From NCBI GenBank assembly GCA_015472025.1, contig BNHL01000001.1, positions 806,001-870,000 on the forward strand: a stretch of 64,000 bases of DNA. The letters run 5' to 3'. The notes beneath the pieces were generated by a model, which did no database searches, was not told the origin of the DNA, and saw only the letters and a list, made by a program, of their open reading frames with translations. This document shows, piece by piece, positions 24,288-32,211 of this stretch. The stretch's first letter is position 1; the number at the start of each line of letters is the position of its first letter. The stretch comes from Cytophagales bacterium WSM2-2 (GTDB lineage Bacteria; Bacteroidota; Bacteroidia; Cytophagales; Cyclobacteriaceae). The translations under genes and the position numbers were made by a program.

Positions 24288-25520
24288 ATGAAAGACCTGC
24301 TTCAAAAATTTGAAAACAAAAGACCCGAGATTGTATTTGAATGGAAAGACAGTGAAACCGAAGCAGAGGGATGGGTTGTGATCAACTCCCTTCGCGGGGG
24401 GGCAGCAGGCGGGGGCACGCGCATGCGCAAAGGTTTGGACAAACGTGAAGTAGAATCGCTCGCCAAAACGATGGAAGTAAAGTTTACCGTTTCAGGACCA
24501 CCCATTGGCGGAGCTAAATCAGGAATCAACTTTGATCCTAATGATCCACGCAAAGAAGGTGTATTGCATCGCTGGTACCTGGCGGTAATGCCCTTGCTTA
24601 AATATTATTACGGAACGGGTGGTGATTTGAATGTTGACGAGATCCATGAGGTGATTCCGCACACAGAAGATGTAGGCATCTGGCATCCGCAAGAAGGTGT
24701 CTTCACCGGACATTTCAAACCGACTGAACCTCAAAAAGTGAACCGCATCGGTCAATTGCGCCAGGGCGTGGTGAAAATAATTGAAGATAGAAAATTTACT
24801 CCTTCACTAGAAAAAAAATACACAGTTGCCGACATGTGCACAGGCTACGGGGTCGCACAAGCAGTTCGTCATTACTATGAACTCTGGGGTGGCGAGTTGA
24901 AAGGTAAACGTGTAGTCGTGCAAGGTTGGGGAAATGTGGGAGCCGCTGCGGGATTCTACCTTAGCCAGATGGGCGCAAAAATTGTGGGCATACTCACACG
25001 GGAAGGAGGACTCATCAACCAAAAAGGTTTTTCACATGATGAAATCTGCAAGCTGGTGGTCGAGCGGGAAGGCAATCGTCTGGTAACACCGGACCTGCTC
25101 TCCTTTGAAATTGTAAATCAGAAAATCTGGGACCTGGATTTTGAGATTTTCATTCCTGCAGCTGCATCACGCCTCGTTACGAAACAACAGGTGGATAAAA
25201 TGATTTCTTCAGGTGTTGAGGTTTTTTCGTGTGGCGCGAATGTTCCATTTGCCGATCCGGAAATATTTTTCGGCCCGACAGGCCTGGACGCGGATGAGAA
25301 AATTTCGATTATCCCGGATTTTATTGCCAACTGCGGAATGGCTCGTGTATTCGCCTACTTCATGGAAAGCGAAGCAGCTATGGATGATGAATCGATCTTC
25401 AATGATATTTCGATGACCATTCGGAGGGCGATGGAAAAAACCCAGAAAATAAATCCGGCAAAGACAAAAATTGCACAGGCTTCTTTTGAGATCGCGCTGA
25501 ATCAATTGGTCGGGAAATAG
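24288..25520 (+). CDS. Glu/Leu/Phe/Val dehydrogenase family enzyme
   Basis: This 410-residue NAD(P)-dependent amino acid dehydrogenase interconverts an amino acid, probably glutamate, with its 2-oxo acid and ammonia. The dimerisation domain has SLRGGAAGGGTRMRKG, the catalytic lysine region SGPPIGGAKSGINFDPND and TGGDLNVDEI; the Rossmann domain has VVVQGWGNVGAAAGFYLSQ (about 208-226). The usual GGAKGGI reads GGAKSGI here, a change seen in some Bacteroidota members. Length fits glutamate rather than the shorter leucine dehydrogenases. It ends two bases from a convergent lipoprotein gene with no visible terminator. Confidence 0.85.
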   Translation: MKDLLQKFENKRPEIVFEWKDSETEAEGWVVINSLRGGAAGGGTRMRKGLDKREVESLAKTMEVKFTVSGPPIGGAKSGINFDPNDPRKEGVLHRWYLAVMPLLKYYYGTGGDLNVDEIHEVIPHTEDVGIWHPQEGVFTGHFKPTEPQKVNRIGQLRQGVVKIIEDRKFTPSLEKKYTVADMCTGYGVAQAVRHYYELWGGELKGKRVVVQGWGNVGAAAGFYLSQMGAKIVGILTREGGLINQKGFSHDEICKLVVEREGNRLVTPDLLSFEIVNQKIWDLDFEIFIPAAASRLVTKQQVDKMISSGVEVFSCGANVPFADPEIFFGPTGLDADEKISIIPDFIANCGMARVFAYFMESEAAMDDESIFNDISMTIRRAMEKTQKINPAKTKIAQASFEIALNQLVGK

Positions 25521-25522
25521 CG

Positions 25523-26161
25523 CTACTCTCTGGTCACTTTTAAAACCTCTTCTATTTTGAAGACGAAGATGCTCCCGTCACGGGTTTGTATCTTCACATT
25601 AACAGATGGATTGCTTTCCATCAAAGTACCCCTGATGATACTTCCATTTTTCAGGTAAACTACATCAACCAGTTTGTCCGTCACATCTGTATCTGTAGAT
25701 GTTTGCTCAACAGATTTTGATTCACATCCGGTATAGTTAAGAGTGTATTGATAATTCTTGTAGTTGTGTTTTGACACTCCAGGTTCTGCCTCATTCGGTT
25801 TCCACAGGGCTCCGGTGGCAAGGTCTATCCCAAGTCCATACGGCACATAGGTACTTGTTGTGAAAGTGAATAGGGTGCCAACCAGCGCCCAACCTCTGAA
25901 GGCCCTTGTGCGATACTCGAATGTCTGATCCTTGCATCCTTTTTCTTTTACAGTCAGCGACAAACGGTTTGCCATATTCCTTTTTAACTGCAATGTTGTA
26001 CTTCCACTACCTGCGATATTGCCGTCCTTATATATTGTTGCACCAGGCCTGCCATTAACCAGTATATGAGCATTGTATCTCGATCCTCCGCAAATAGTTG
26101 CGCACCGAGACATCGTCAAAGCCAGAAGGAAAAGGAGACAAATTTTTGTAACAAGCTTCAT
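25523..26161 (-). CDS. Lipoprotein-like protein with PEGA-type N-domain
   Basis: From the ATG at 26161 the product is 212 residues. A hydrophobic signal ends at TMSRCATICGGSRYN; the first Cys (about 21) is a possible lipidation site. Residues 27-75 (HILVNGRPGATIYKDGNIAG and TLQLKRNMANRLSLTVKEKG in blocks) resemble PEGA-like surface domains, and a short hydrophobic segment (WALVGTLFTFTTS) precedes YGLGIDLATGALWKP. The C-terminus (VDVVYLKNGSIIRGTL to FKIEEVLKVTRE) resembles the strand pair of proteins that read GSIIRG-type motifs. The gene is convergent with the dehydrogenase gene. Function is unknown. Confidence 0.6.
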   Translation of the reverse strand: MKLVTKICLLFLLALTMSRCATICGGSRYNAHILVNGRPGATIYKDGNIAGSGSTTLQLKRNMANRLSLTVKEKGCKDQTFEYRTRAFRGWALVGTLFTFTTSTYVPYGLGIDLATGALWKPNEAEPGVSKHNYKNYQYTLNYTGCESKSVEQTSTDTDVTDKLVDVVYLKNGSIIRGTLMESNPSVNVKIQTRDGSIFVFKIEEVLKVTRE

Positions 26162-26279
26162 TCGTTTAAATCTAGTAGTCTTCAAGCGTTCAGTTGATCA
26201 TACAAGAAAGGAATAAAGTTATCCGATTAAAAACAAAAGAATAAAATAGAGGGTGTTCCTGATAGTATAAAGACTGAAT

Positions 26280-27203
26280 TCAGGCTGCACCGGCCAGCAG
26301 GTACAATACCGCCATTCTCACCGCCACACCGTTTTCCACCTGGTCGAGAATAATTGAATGATGCGAATCAGCTGCTTCACTCGTCAACTCCACTCCGCGA
26401 TTGATCGGGCCGGGGTGCATTAGCACAATTTCCTTGTCGAGGTTATCGAGCATTTTTTTATTGATACCATAGTAAAGTGTGTATTCACGGAGCGAAGGAA
26501 AATATTTGAGTTGTTGACGTTCCAACTGAATCCGCAGTACATTGGCCACATCACACCAGTCGAGTGCTTTCTGAACTTCTAATTCTACCTTCACTCCGAG
26601 GGAAGAAATGAATTTCGGAATCAATGTAGGCGGACCGCATACCATTACCTCTGCTCCCAATTTCTTCAAGGCAAAAATATTCGAGAGCGCCACACGTGAA
26701 TGAAGGATGTCACCAATAATCGCTACTTTCTTTCCCTCAACTCCGCCCAGTTTTTCGCGAATAGAAAAAGTATCGAGCAGGGCTTGGGTCGGATGCTCAT
26801 GCGTGCCATCACCGGCATTGACAATGTTAGCTTTGATGTGCTTCGACAAAAAGTGCGGAGCTCCTGCACTTGCATGGCGCATCACCACCATGTCAACCTT
26901 CATAGCCAGAATATTATTGACAGTGTCGAGCAGTGTCTCCCCTTTTTTCACACTGCTACCCGAAGCAGAAAAATTCACAACATCCGCCGAAAGTCTTTTC
27001 TCGGCCAGTTCAAATGAAAGCCTTGTACGCGTAGAGTTTTCAAAAAAAATGTTTGCGATTGTCACGTCTCGAAGTGACGGCACTTTCTTGATTGGCCTAT
27101 TGATGACGTCTTTAAAATTCTCTGCTGTTTCAAAAATAAGTTCAATGTCCTGGCGGGTGATGTCTTTGATTCCGAGCAAGTGCCGTTGACTGAGTTTTGA
27201 CAT
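26280..27203 (-). CDS. pyrB: Aspartate carbamoyltransferase catalytic subunit
   Basis: This 307-residue enzyme forms N-carbamoyl-L-aspartate from carbamoyl phosphate and aspartate, the first committed step of pyrimidine synthesis. Substrate-binding motifs are intact: FFENSTRTRLSFELAEKRL (phosphate binding, about 53-71), VMRHASAGAPHFLSKH, NAGDGTHEHPTQALLDTF and LMHPGPINRGVEL. No pyrI regulatory subunit is nearby. The start lies 2 bases from the pyrR stop, so the two form one transcript. Confidence 0.96.
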   Translation of the reverse strand: MSKLSQRHLLGIKDITRQDIELIFETAENFKDVINRPIKKVPSLRDVTIANIFFENSTRTRLSFELAEKRLSADVVNFSASGSSVKKGETLLDTVNNILAMKVDMVVMRHASAGAPHFLSKHIKANIVNAGDGTHEHPTQALLDTFSIREKLGGVEGKKVAIIGDILHSRVALSNIFALKKLGAEVMVCGPPTLIPKFISSLGVKVELEVQKALDWCDVANVLRIQLERQQLKYFPSLREYTLYYGINKKMLDNLDKEIVLMHPGPINRGVELTSEAADSHHSIILDQVENGVAVRMAVLYLLAGAA

Positions 27204-27205
27204 TG

Positions 27206-27745
27206 TTATTCCTTATTGATTAACCAGATTTTGTTTTGCTTGTGACCTTGAGCTTCGAGCTCCACTAATACGCGTTGTGAATCGAGTGTATCCACTGATT
27301 TTCCAATGTAGTCAGCGGCTATTGGCAAATCTCTCGTGGATTTGCGATCGACCAGCACCAGCAATTCTACCTTTTCAGGTCTGCCGAAAGAAATCATGGC
27401 ATCCAATGCGGCACGAACTGTTCGTCCTGTAAATAAGACATCATCAATGAGCACCACGTTCTTGCCTTCAATGGCAAAGTTCACACGGGTCTCATAGGCT
27501 TTTGCAGGGGTATCACGTCTTCGGAAGTCATCGCGATGAAAAGTAGCATCCAGGTAGCCCAATGGAACTGAAACTTTCAGTGACTTGAGTTTCTGATGGA
27601 TTAATTCTGCGAGGAAGACTCCGCGTGGCTGGAGGCCGAGAATGACACAGTTGCTGAAATCGGAATGGTTCTCGATGAGTTGCTGGCAAAGACGGCTAAG
27701 AGTGATATCGAGTTGCTTGGAATCGAGGATCAGTTTCTTCTGCAT
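27206..27745 (-). CDS. pyrR: PyrR-type uracil phosphoribosyltransferase/regulator
   Basis: This 179-residue type I phosphoribosyltransferase has the PRPP-binding motif VVLIDDVLFTGRTVRAALDAM (about 97-117, written here as family PRPP loop) and the PyrR-like features VILGLQPRGVFLAELI, HRDDFRRRDTPA and VDRKSTRDLPIAADYIGKS. It salvages uracil to UMP; in Bacillus PyrR also binds pyr mRNA, but no antiterminator structure was recognised here. It lies directly upstream of pyrB. The box TAATTTCG ends 7 bases before its ATG, suggesting a very short leader that would leave no room for attenuation. Confidence 0.93.
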   Translation of the reverse strand: MQKKLILDSKQLDITLSRLCQQLIENHSDFSNCVILGLQPRGVFLAELIHQKLKSLKVSVPLGYLDATFHRDDFRRRDTPAKAYETRVNFAIEGKNVVLIDDVLFTGRTVRAALDAMISFGRPEKVELLVLVDRKSTRDLPIAADYIGKSVDTLDSQRVLVELEAQGHKQNKIWLINKE

Positions 27746-27752
27746 GCCGGTG

Positions 27753-27760
27753 CGAAATTA
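27753..27760 (-). promoter_or_regulatory. Possible promoter box of pyrR-pyrB
   Basis: On the minus strand TAATTTCG, one mismatch from TAnnTTTG, ends 7 bases before the pyrR ATG. A small inverted repeat AACAC-TTG-GTGTT lies further upstream at 27813-27825. Confidence 0.35.
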
Positions 27761-27911
27761 AGAGAAATAGTTGATAGTTGCGTGTTCGTTGATTTACATT
27801 TCACGAGTGCCAAACACTTGGTGTTACTTATGGAAACTAAGGGGCTCGCCACCAACCATTCTCAAATCTGCAAGTGAAGAAACTTGAGATGAAGTTTACG
27901 GCACAGCCAAA

Positions 27912-29027
27912 TCAAAAATTAAAATCTTCAGGCTCGCCTTTTAGCCTGCGTCCTTCGAGAACAGGCTTTTTTAGACTTTCGTAAAAACTCTTGTTTTCAG
28001 TGTCGTTCTCCACGGGATATGAAATACCCAATGATAATTTTAACTGGTACTCTTCAAAAACCACGGGTATTTCCTCTGCAATTTTCCGATTGATGTATTT
28101 ATTCCTCGCATGGATAAGACCTTGTCGCCAATCTGCATGGCTTTCAATGGGAACTTCATGATAGAGGTCTGTCAAAAAATAGAAAGCATCTTCAACTTCT
28201 TCTTGCGAATTGATCGTACACTTCATATCGCAAAAACGTTCGTACATCTTTTTAAACTGTGCCGATTCTACTTTGCCCAGGAAATCATTCATGATCTCAT
28301 CATCATGGACAAAAAGAAGAGGTTTGAGAACCTCACGCTTCTCTGGCCCATACGTTTCCGTCCGCCATACTCCTCGATAATAATCCTCCTTTTCGCCCCG
28401 AACATCCTGGAGGCTCAGCAACACTGCATTGCCTGTGCGCAGATTATGAAAGTCATACCATTCCGGATGCTCCAAACCATCATCGTCATCCTTTTCATTA
28501 AGCTTAAATTCATCATAATTCTGCCATTCTTCATTTACGAGATATACGTCACACGAATTCAAATATTCAATATACATATCCACCTCATCGCGGGTAACCT
28601 CGGGAATGAACCTGCAGTTTTCAATGTTTCTCTGCCAGTAATCAAAATCCCAAACACTCTCTATTTCAGGAATTCTGGCTTTTTCTGCACGCCACAGGCA
28701 CTGTAAATCAAAAAGTTTCTTTTGTTGAATATCCCAAAAGCGATTTTCTGCATAGGTTCTAAAAATACTATCGTGATATTCAATTTGCTCGCGATAGTAT
28801 TTTGAGTCGAGCAGCACAGCGGCTTTCTTTTCTGCATAGGACTTCCTGAAATCTCCCTCGGTATTGCTGTTGAAGGCTTTGACAAAATCCAGGTATGCTA
28901 CATTTTCGTTCAGTTCATCACTTATTCTGCTCACCAATTCCTCCCTTGTAAACTCGCGATCGAAATAATACCTGAAAGCCTGAGGCAATTCAGTAGGAGA
29001 CATTTTTTTACTTTCCAGTGGTACCAT
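27912..29027 (-). CDS. Unknown acidic, aromatic-rich cytoplasmic protein
   Basis: This 371-residue protein has no signal peptide, membrane helix or motif I recognise. It is rich in Glu, Asp, Tyr and Trp, and looks mostly helical: N-terminal FRYYFDREFTREELVSRISDELNE in blocks, then a long helical stretch around FRTYAENRFWDIQQKKLFDLQ. An acidic loop (NEKDDDDGLEHPEWYDF, about 172-188) is notable. Met9 (29003) has an A-rich upstream stretch and may be the true start; the ATG at 29027 lies 16 bases after a consensus TAATTTTG box. It stands alone between pyrR and the divergent ribosomal gene cluster. Confidence 0.65.
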   Translation of the reverse strand: MVPLESKKMSPTELPQAFRYYFDREFTREELVSRISDELNENVAYLDFVKAFNSNTEGDFRKSYAEKKAAVLLDSKYYREQIEYHDSIFRTYAENRFWDIQQKKLFDLQCLWRAEKARIPEIESVWDFDYWQRNIENCRFIPEVTRDEVDMYIEYLNSCDVYLVNEEWQNYDEFKLNEKDDDDGLEHPEWYDFHNLRTGNAVLLSLQDVRGEKEDYYRGVWRTETYGPEKREVLKPLLFVHDDEIMNDFLGKVESAQFKKMYERFCDMKCTINSQEEVEDAFYFLTDLYHEVPIESHADWRQGLIHARNKYINRKIAEEIPVVFEEYQLKLSLGISYPVENDTENKSFYESLKKPVLEGRRLKGEPEDFNF

Positions 29028-29043
29028 GATTATGTAATTGCCT

Positions 29044-29051
29044 CAAAATTA
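29044..29051 (-). promoter_or_regulatory. Promoter -7 box of the unknown 371-residue gene
   Basis: On the minus strand TAATTTTG exactly matches TAnnTTTG, 16 bases before the ATG at 29027 and 40 bases before the ATG at 29003. No clear -33 element is at standard spacing. Confidence 0.45.
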
Positions 29052-29245
29052 AGGCTATAGAGAATGGAGTAGACTACTGCCTAATCAAAATATGCTACCA
29101 TACAGTAAACAGTCTGACAACGTTGAAACTCTCGTGCAGGGATAGAACGAAAGCATGAGCGCGGACTTGAAGCTGATAGTCCGGTAGCCGCTTAGGCAGC
29201 CCTAAAAATTCAATGGAAGGCTCTTAGGAAAAGATGATATGGCAG

Positions 29246-29276
29246 TTTGTATAATTCCTCGTTTTGCCGATATTTG
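29246..29276 (+). promoter_or_regulatory. Promoter of the rpmB-rpmG-DUF4295 operon
   Basis: TTTG (29246-29249) is followed after 19 bases by GATATTTG (29269-29276), one mismatch from TAnnTTTG. The ATG of rpmB is 51 bases downstream. The rest of the 300-base gap 29028-29327 holds only a small hairpin, GGACT/AGTCC at about 29162-29183; I saw no RNA gene. Confidence 0.6.
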
Positions 29277-29327
29277 CACTCCCTTTTCAGGAAATTTGAT
29301 TGAAAAGGGCTTATTTAAACGATTTTT

Positions 29328-29573
29328 ATGGCAAGGGTTTGTGAAATTTCGGGCAAAAGACCACGCGTAGGCAACAAGGTGTCGCACGCTAATAACAAGA
29401 CCAAACGCAGGTTTTACCCTAACCTTCAGACAAAGAAGTTCTTTGTTCCTGAAGAAAATAAGTGGATTACACTGAAAGTATCCACCAAAGTGATCAAAAC
29501 GATCAACAACAAAGGCGTTACTGCCGTGATAAAAGAGGCTCGTCAAAAAGGCACATTGGCCGCGCACATTTAA
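29328..29573 (+). CDS. rpmB: 50S ribosomal protein bL28
   Basis: The 81-residue ribosomal protein starts [24 protein letters not shown] in two blocks, the typical bL28 N-terminus, followed by [21 protein letters not shown] and the C-terminal [20 protein letters not shown]. Length matches Bacteroidota bL28, which is longer at the C-terminus than the E. coli protein. The start is the first ATG, 51 bases after the predicted promoter. It heads rpmB-rpmG-DUF4295, with 12 bases to rpmG. Confidence 0.97.
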   Translation: MARVCEISGKRPRVGNKVSHANNKTKRRFYPNLQTKKFFVPEENKWITLKVSTKVIKTINNKGVTAVIKEARQKGTLAAHI

Positions 29574-29585
29574 AAAATTTAGACA

Positions 29586-29768
29586 ATGGCAAAGAAAGGA
29601 AACCGCATTCAGGTGATTTTGGAATGCACAGAGCATAAAAACAGCGGCATGCCGGGCATGAGCCGTTATATCACCACTAAAAACCGCAAGAACACTACGG
29701 AGCGTATAGAATTAAAGAAATACAATTCCGTATTGAAAAAATATACTCTCCACAAAGAAATTAAATAA
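29586..29768 (+). CDS. rpmG: 50S ribosomal protein bL33
   Basis: The 60-residue bL33 protein reads [18 protein letters not shown] and later [22 protein letters not shown]. Of the zinc cysteines found in some bL33 forms, only Cys14 is present, so this is a zinc-independent form. It lies 12 bases after rpmB and 2 bases before the DUF4295 gene. Confidence 0.97.
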   Translation: MAKKGNRIQVILECTEHKNSGMPGMSRYITTKNRKNTTERIELKKYNSVLKKYTLHKEIK

Positions 29769-29770
29769 CC

Positions 29771-29929
29771 ATGGCAAAGAAAGTAGTTGCATCGCTCAAG
29801 AAGACGGACGGTAAGAACTATGCGAAAGTAATCCGTGCTGTGAAATCGGATAAAACTGGCGCCTATATCTTCAAAGAAGAGATCGTGTCTGCCGACCTGG
29901 TAAAAGAAACGCTGGCTAAAAAAGGTTAA
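29771..29929 (+). CDS. DUF4295 small basic protein
   Basis: This 52-residue protein starts MAKKVVASLKKTDGKNYAKV and ends VKETLAKKG. It is lysine-rich, has the family block SDKTGAYIFKEEIV, and lies 2 bases behind rpmG. DUF4295 genes are a Bacteroidota feature found after rpmG; the position and charge suggest a ribosome-associated small protein, but the function is not established. A terminator follows 29 bases downstream. It is below the size used by many gene finders. Confidence 0.92.
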   Translation: MAKKVVASLKKTDGKNYAKVIRAVKSDKTGAYIFKEEIVSADLVKETLAKKG

Positions 29930-29952
29930 CCCTTCAAAAAGCTGAAAATCAT

Positions 29953-29978
29953 AAAGAGTCCCCGAGTGGGACTTTTTT
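29953..29978 (+). terminator. Terminator after DUF4295 gene
   Basis: GTCCC (29958-29962), loop CGAGT, GGGAC (29968-29972) and six T residues (29973-29978). The flanking AAAGA can pair with the T-run and lengthen the stem. It separates the ribosomal protein transcript from ftsY, which must have its own promoter or depend on read-through. Confidence 0.75.
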
Positions 29979-30000
29979 GTTAAATCCCCAATCGCACCTT

Positions 30001-30957
30001 ATGTCTTTCATAGGCAATCTGTTTTCCAAAGAAAAAAAAGAGTCTCTCGACAGCGGCTTGCAAAAGTCGAAGGAGACCTTCTTTGGCAAACTTGGAAAAG
30101 CGATTGCCGGTAAGTCGACTGTAGATGATGAGGTGCTGGACAATCTGGAAGAAATTCTGATTTCGTCAGATGTAGGTGTAGACACTACATTGAAAATCAT
30201 TAAACGCATTCAGGACCGTGTAGCGCGTGACAAATATCTCGGTGCTGGTGAACTTGACCGCATCCTCAAAGAGGAAGTAGCCTCCCTCCTGTCTGAAAAT
30301 AACAGCGCTGACCAGGGTGACTTTGAGACCCCTGTCGCTACAAAACCATATGTACTGATGGTAGTGGGCGTGAATGGAGTAGGTAAGACAACCACGATCG
30401 GGAAATTGTCAGCTCAGTTTAAAAAGAAAGGCAAGAGTGTTGTGCTCGGGGCCGCCGATACATTTCGCGCTGCCGCTGTAGATCAACTCAAGCTCTGGGG
30501 TGAACGCAACGGGGTACCCGTGATTGCCAAAGGGATGAATACGGACCCGTCGGCAGTCGCTTTTGAAACTGTCCAAAAAGGACTTGAGCTTGGTGCTGAC
30601 ATCATTATCATTGATACGGCTGGCCGACTTCATACCAAGACGAACCTGATGAATGAACTTTCCAAGATCAAACGCTCAATCGAGAAAGTCCTGACAGGTG
30701 CGCCACACGATGTAATGCTGGTACTGGACGGCAGCACAGGGCAGAACGCTGTGATTCAGGCCCGCGAGTTCACCAAAGCAACAGAAGTGACTTGCCTGGC
30801 TATCACTAAACTTGATGGTACAGCCAAAGGTGGCGTAGTGATCGGCATTTCAGATGAATTTAAAATACCTGTCAAGTACATCGGTGTTGGAGAGAAAGTG
30901 GATGACTTGCAGGTATTCAACAAAAATGAGTTTGTTGATTCTCTATTCAAGCGTTAA
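30001..30957 (+). CDS. ftsY: Signal recognition particle receptor FtsY
   Basis: This 318-residue SRP GTPase targets ribosomes making membrane proteins to the translocon. The NG domain is complete: GVNGVGKTTTIGKLSAQF (G1), DTFRAAAVDQLKLWGER, IIIDTAGRLHTKTNLMNEL (G3), AITKLDGTAKGGV (G4) and VGEKVDDLQVFNKNEFVDSL at the end. It lacks the long acidic A domain of E. coli FtsY, as is common in this phylum. ATG 30001 (MSFIGNLFSK) is preferred over TTG 29977, which lies in the terminator T-run. It ends one base from a convergent gene. Confidence 0.96.
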   Translation: MSFIGNLFSKEKKESLDSGLQKSKETFFGKLGKAIAGKSTVDDEVLDNLEEILISSDVGVDTTLKIIKRIQDRVARDKYLGAGELDRILKEEVASLLSENNSADQGDFETPVATKPYVLMVVGVNGVGKTTTIGKLSAQFKKKGKSVVLGAADTFRAAAVDQLKLWGERNGVPVIAKGMNTDPSAVAFETVQKGLELGADIIIIDTAGRLHTKTNLMNELSKIKRSIEKVLTGAPHDVMLVLDGSTGQNAVIQAREFTKATEVTCLAITKLDGTAKGGVVIGISDEFKIPVKYIGVGEKVDDLQVFNKNEFVDSLFKR

Positions 30958-30958
30958 A

Positions 30959-31660
30959 TCATTTCTTAGGCGGAACTTTTACTTCACGCCACCCAAATCG
31001 CCAAAAGACCTGGTAGTTGAAACCCCACCAGGGAGCATTTGATACAATTCCATAACCTGGCATATCGTAGGGAGCCATCGACTGACCAGTTGCATTTACT
31101 TTCGGAGCAAATTTGAGGCGCGCTGTATAGCCTGTCCACAAGCCCTTCCATACTTTAACGCGAAGACCTGAAGTAATCTCAACCCAGCTGCCATTGACAC
31201 TGGTATTATCAGTTTGATATATCGATGGAGTGGCGAATATGCGCGCCGGGGTCACAACATAGTTCATTGATTCATGAAACTGTGATTGTCCATATCTGAA
31301 ACCAAAAAAGAACATATTCCGGTCCGGATCTTTATTAAGCAAATTGATATCAACGCCAAAACGAAAATAATTTCCTCCGTTGGAATAAAAGCCATTACTC
31401 AGAGTCAAATCCTTTGCCCAATTTCCGATGTCAGCTGTGATGTAATAGTTGGCAAAGTCAACATCGCTGTTGATTTCCCACCCCTTAAATGTTTTTCCTC
31501 CCACCGTTTTTCCAAGATCAATCAAGTCGGTTCCAATGCGAATGCCCGAGGGACGGAAATCTTTTTTAGGTTTTGGGGGCTTCGGGCGACTTTGACTATA
31601 CCCAGAAAGGCAAGCCAATAATACTCCTATGCTAATACAGAATCTGATAATTGATCGCAT
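30959..31660 (-). CDS. DUF6048-like outer membrane protein
   Basis: This 233-residue protein has a signal peptide (to GYSQ, about 23) and a proline/lysine stretch (RPKPPKPKKDFRPSG). The mature part looks like a small barrel: IGTDLIDLGKTVGGKTFKGWE in blocks, YYITADIGNWA, FRFGVDINLLNKDPDRNMFFFG and a final WWGFNYQVFWRFGW. I recall this as DUF6048, paired with DUF6452 proteins in Bacteroidota. Its start overlaps the end of the upstream lipoprotein gene by 29 bases, so the two are co-translated. Function is unknown. Confidence 0.7.
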   Translation of the reverse strand: MRSIIRFCISIGVLLACLSGYSQSRPKPPKPKKDFRPSGIRIGTDLIDLGKTVGGKTFKGWEINSDVDFANYYITADIGNWAKDLTLSNGFYSNGGNYFRFGVDINLLNKDPDRNMFFFGFRYGQSQFHESMNYVVTPARIFATPSIYQTDNTSVNGSWVEITSGLRVKVWKGLWTGYTARLKFAPKVNATGQSMAPYDMPGYGIVSNAPWWGFNYQVFWRFGWREVKVPPKK

Positions 31661-32138
31661 AGGAGGTAATTAACGAGGCTGTCGGGTCTTTGATTAGCGA
31701 AGTGCTGAAGGTCTTGAACTGGGAGCTCTCCAGGCTTTTGCTTGTTTTCAGGATTGTCAAATTCTGATAATAAGTATAGGCTCCACAATCTTTTGAGACA
31801 AGTTTACTTTGCTTTGTGTAACCGATTTCCAATGTATCACTAACAACTGTTACGTTGTCAGTACTGAGGCGGTGAAAAATAAACGTAGTTGAATTGGCTT
31901 GACTGTTGACATCTACCGGTAAAAGCAATTCTTTCTGAGCACCAACTACACTAATAACAGAGTCTGTGCCTGAAATGATTACGGACTGGGTCGCAAAAAG
32001 AATAGCTGTATCCTTGGCGGAATTCGATCTTTTCTTGAACTGAATATGCATGTAATTAGTGGCGCTTACCAGGCAGTCGCCATCGCTGAAACAACTCGCC
32101 AGGAGTGCGCAAATAACAAACAGAAAAATGTGTTTCAT
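31632..32138 (-). CDS. DUF6452-like lipoprotein
   Basis: This 168-residue exported protein has a lipoprotein signal, FVICALLASCFSDGDCLVS, with Cys at about 16 (LASC). The mature part has the order CLVSATNYMHIQFKKRSN, then several beta strands up to the KDCGAYTYYQNLTIL block near 125-140. Two Cys outside the lipobox could pair. I recall this pattern as DUF6452, accompanying DUF6048. Its ATG is 8 bases after the exact promoter box TATATTTG. The partner barrel gene overlaps its 3' end. Function is unknown. Confidence 0.7.
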   Translation of the reverse strand: MKHIFLFVICALLASCFSDGDCLVSATNYMHIQFKKRSNSAKDTAILFATQSVIISGTDSVISVVGAQKELLLPVDVNSQANSTTFIFHRLSTDNVTVVSDTLEIGYTKQSKLVSKDCGAYTYYQNLTILKTSKSLESSQFKTFSTSLIKDPTASLITSYAINYQILY

Positions 32139-32146
32139 GTAGCCTG

Positions 32147-32178
32147 CAAATATACTCGTTAACCCGGCCCCGATTCAA
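32147..32178 (-). promoter_or_regulatory. Promoter of the DUF6452-DUF6048 pair
   Basis: On the minus strand TTG (32178-32176), 21 bases and TATATTTG (32154-32147), an exact -7 box. The box ends 8 bases before the ATG at 32138. It is interleaved with the rimO promoter on the other strand. Confidence 0.65.
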
Positions 32179-32185
32179 TTTTTTG

Positions 32186-32193
32186 TACCTTTG
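32186..32193 (+). promoter_or_regulatory. Promoter -7 box of rimO
   Basis: TACCTTTG exactly matches TAnnTTTG, 18 bases before the TTG start codon of rimO. Only 7 bases separate it from the upstream element of the divergent promoter. Confidence 0.55.
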
Positions 32194-32211
32194 CCTCCTT
32201 AATTTTCCAGC

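Noticed and set aside
27813-27825. AACAC-TTG-GTGTT inverted repeat above pyrR as PyrR-binding leader
   Set aside because: It lies upstream of the probable promoter box and is too short; the PyrR RNA site known from Bacillus has a different structure.
28110-28706. 198-codon plus-strand frame opposite the unknown 371-residue gene
   Set aside because: The minus-strand frame has a consensus promoter and spans the whole region; the plus frame is hydrophobic from complementing acidic codons and has no start signal.
29162-29183. GGACT/AGTCC hairpin upstream of rpmB
   Set aside because: Lies upstream of the predicted promoter, so it is not in the rpmB leader; the stem is only 5 bp.
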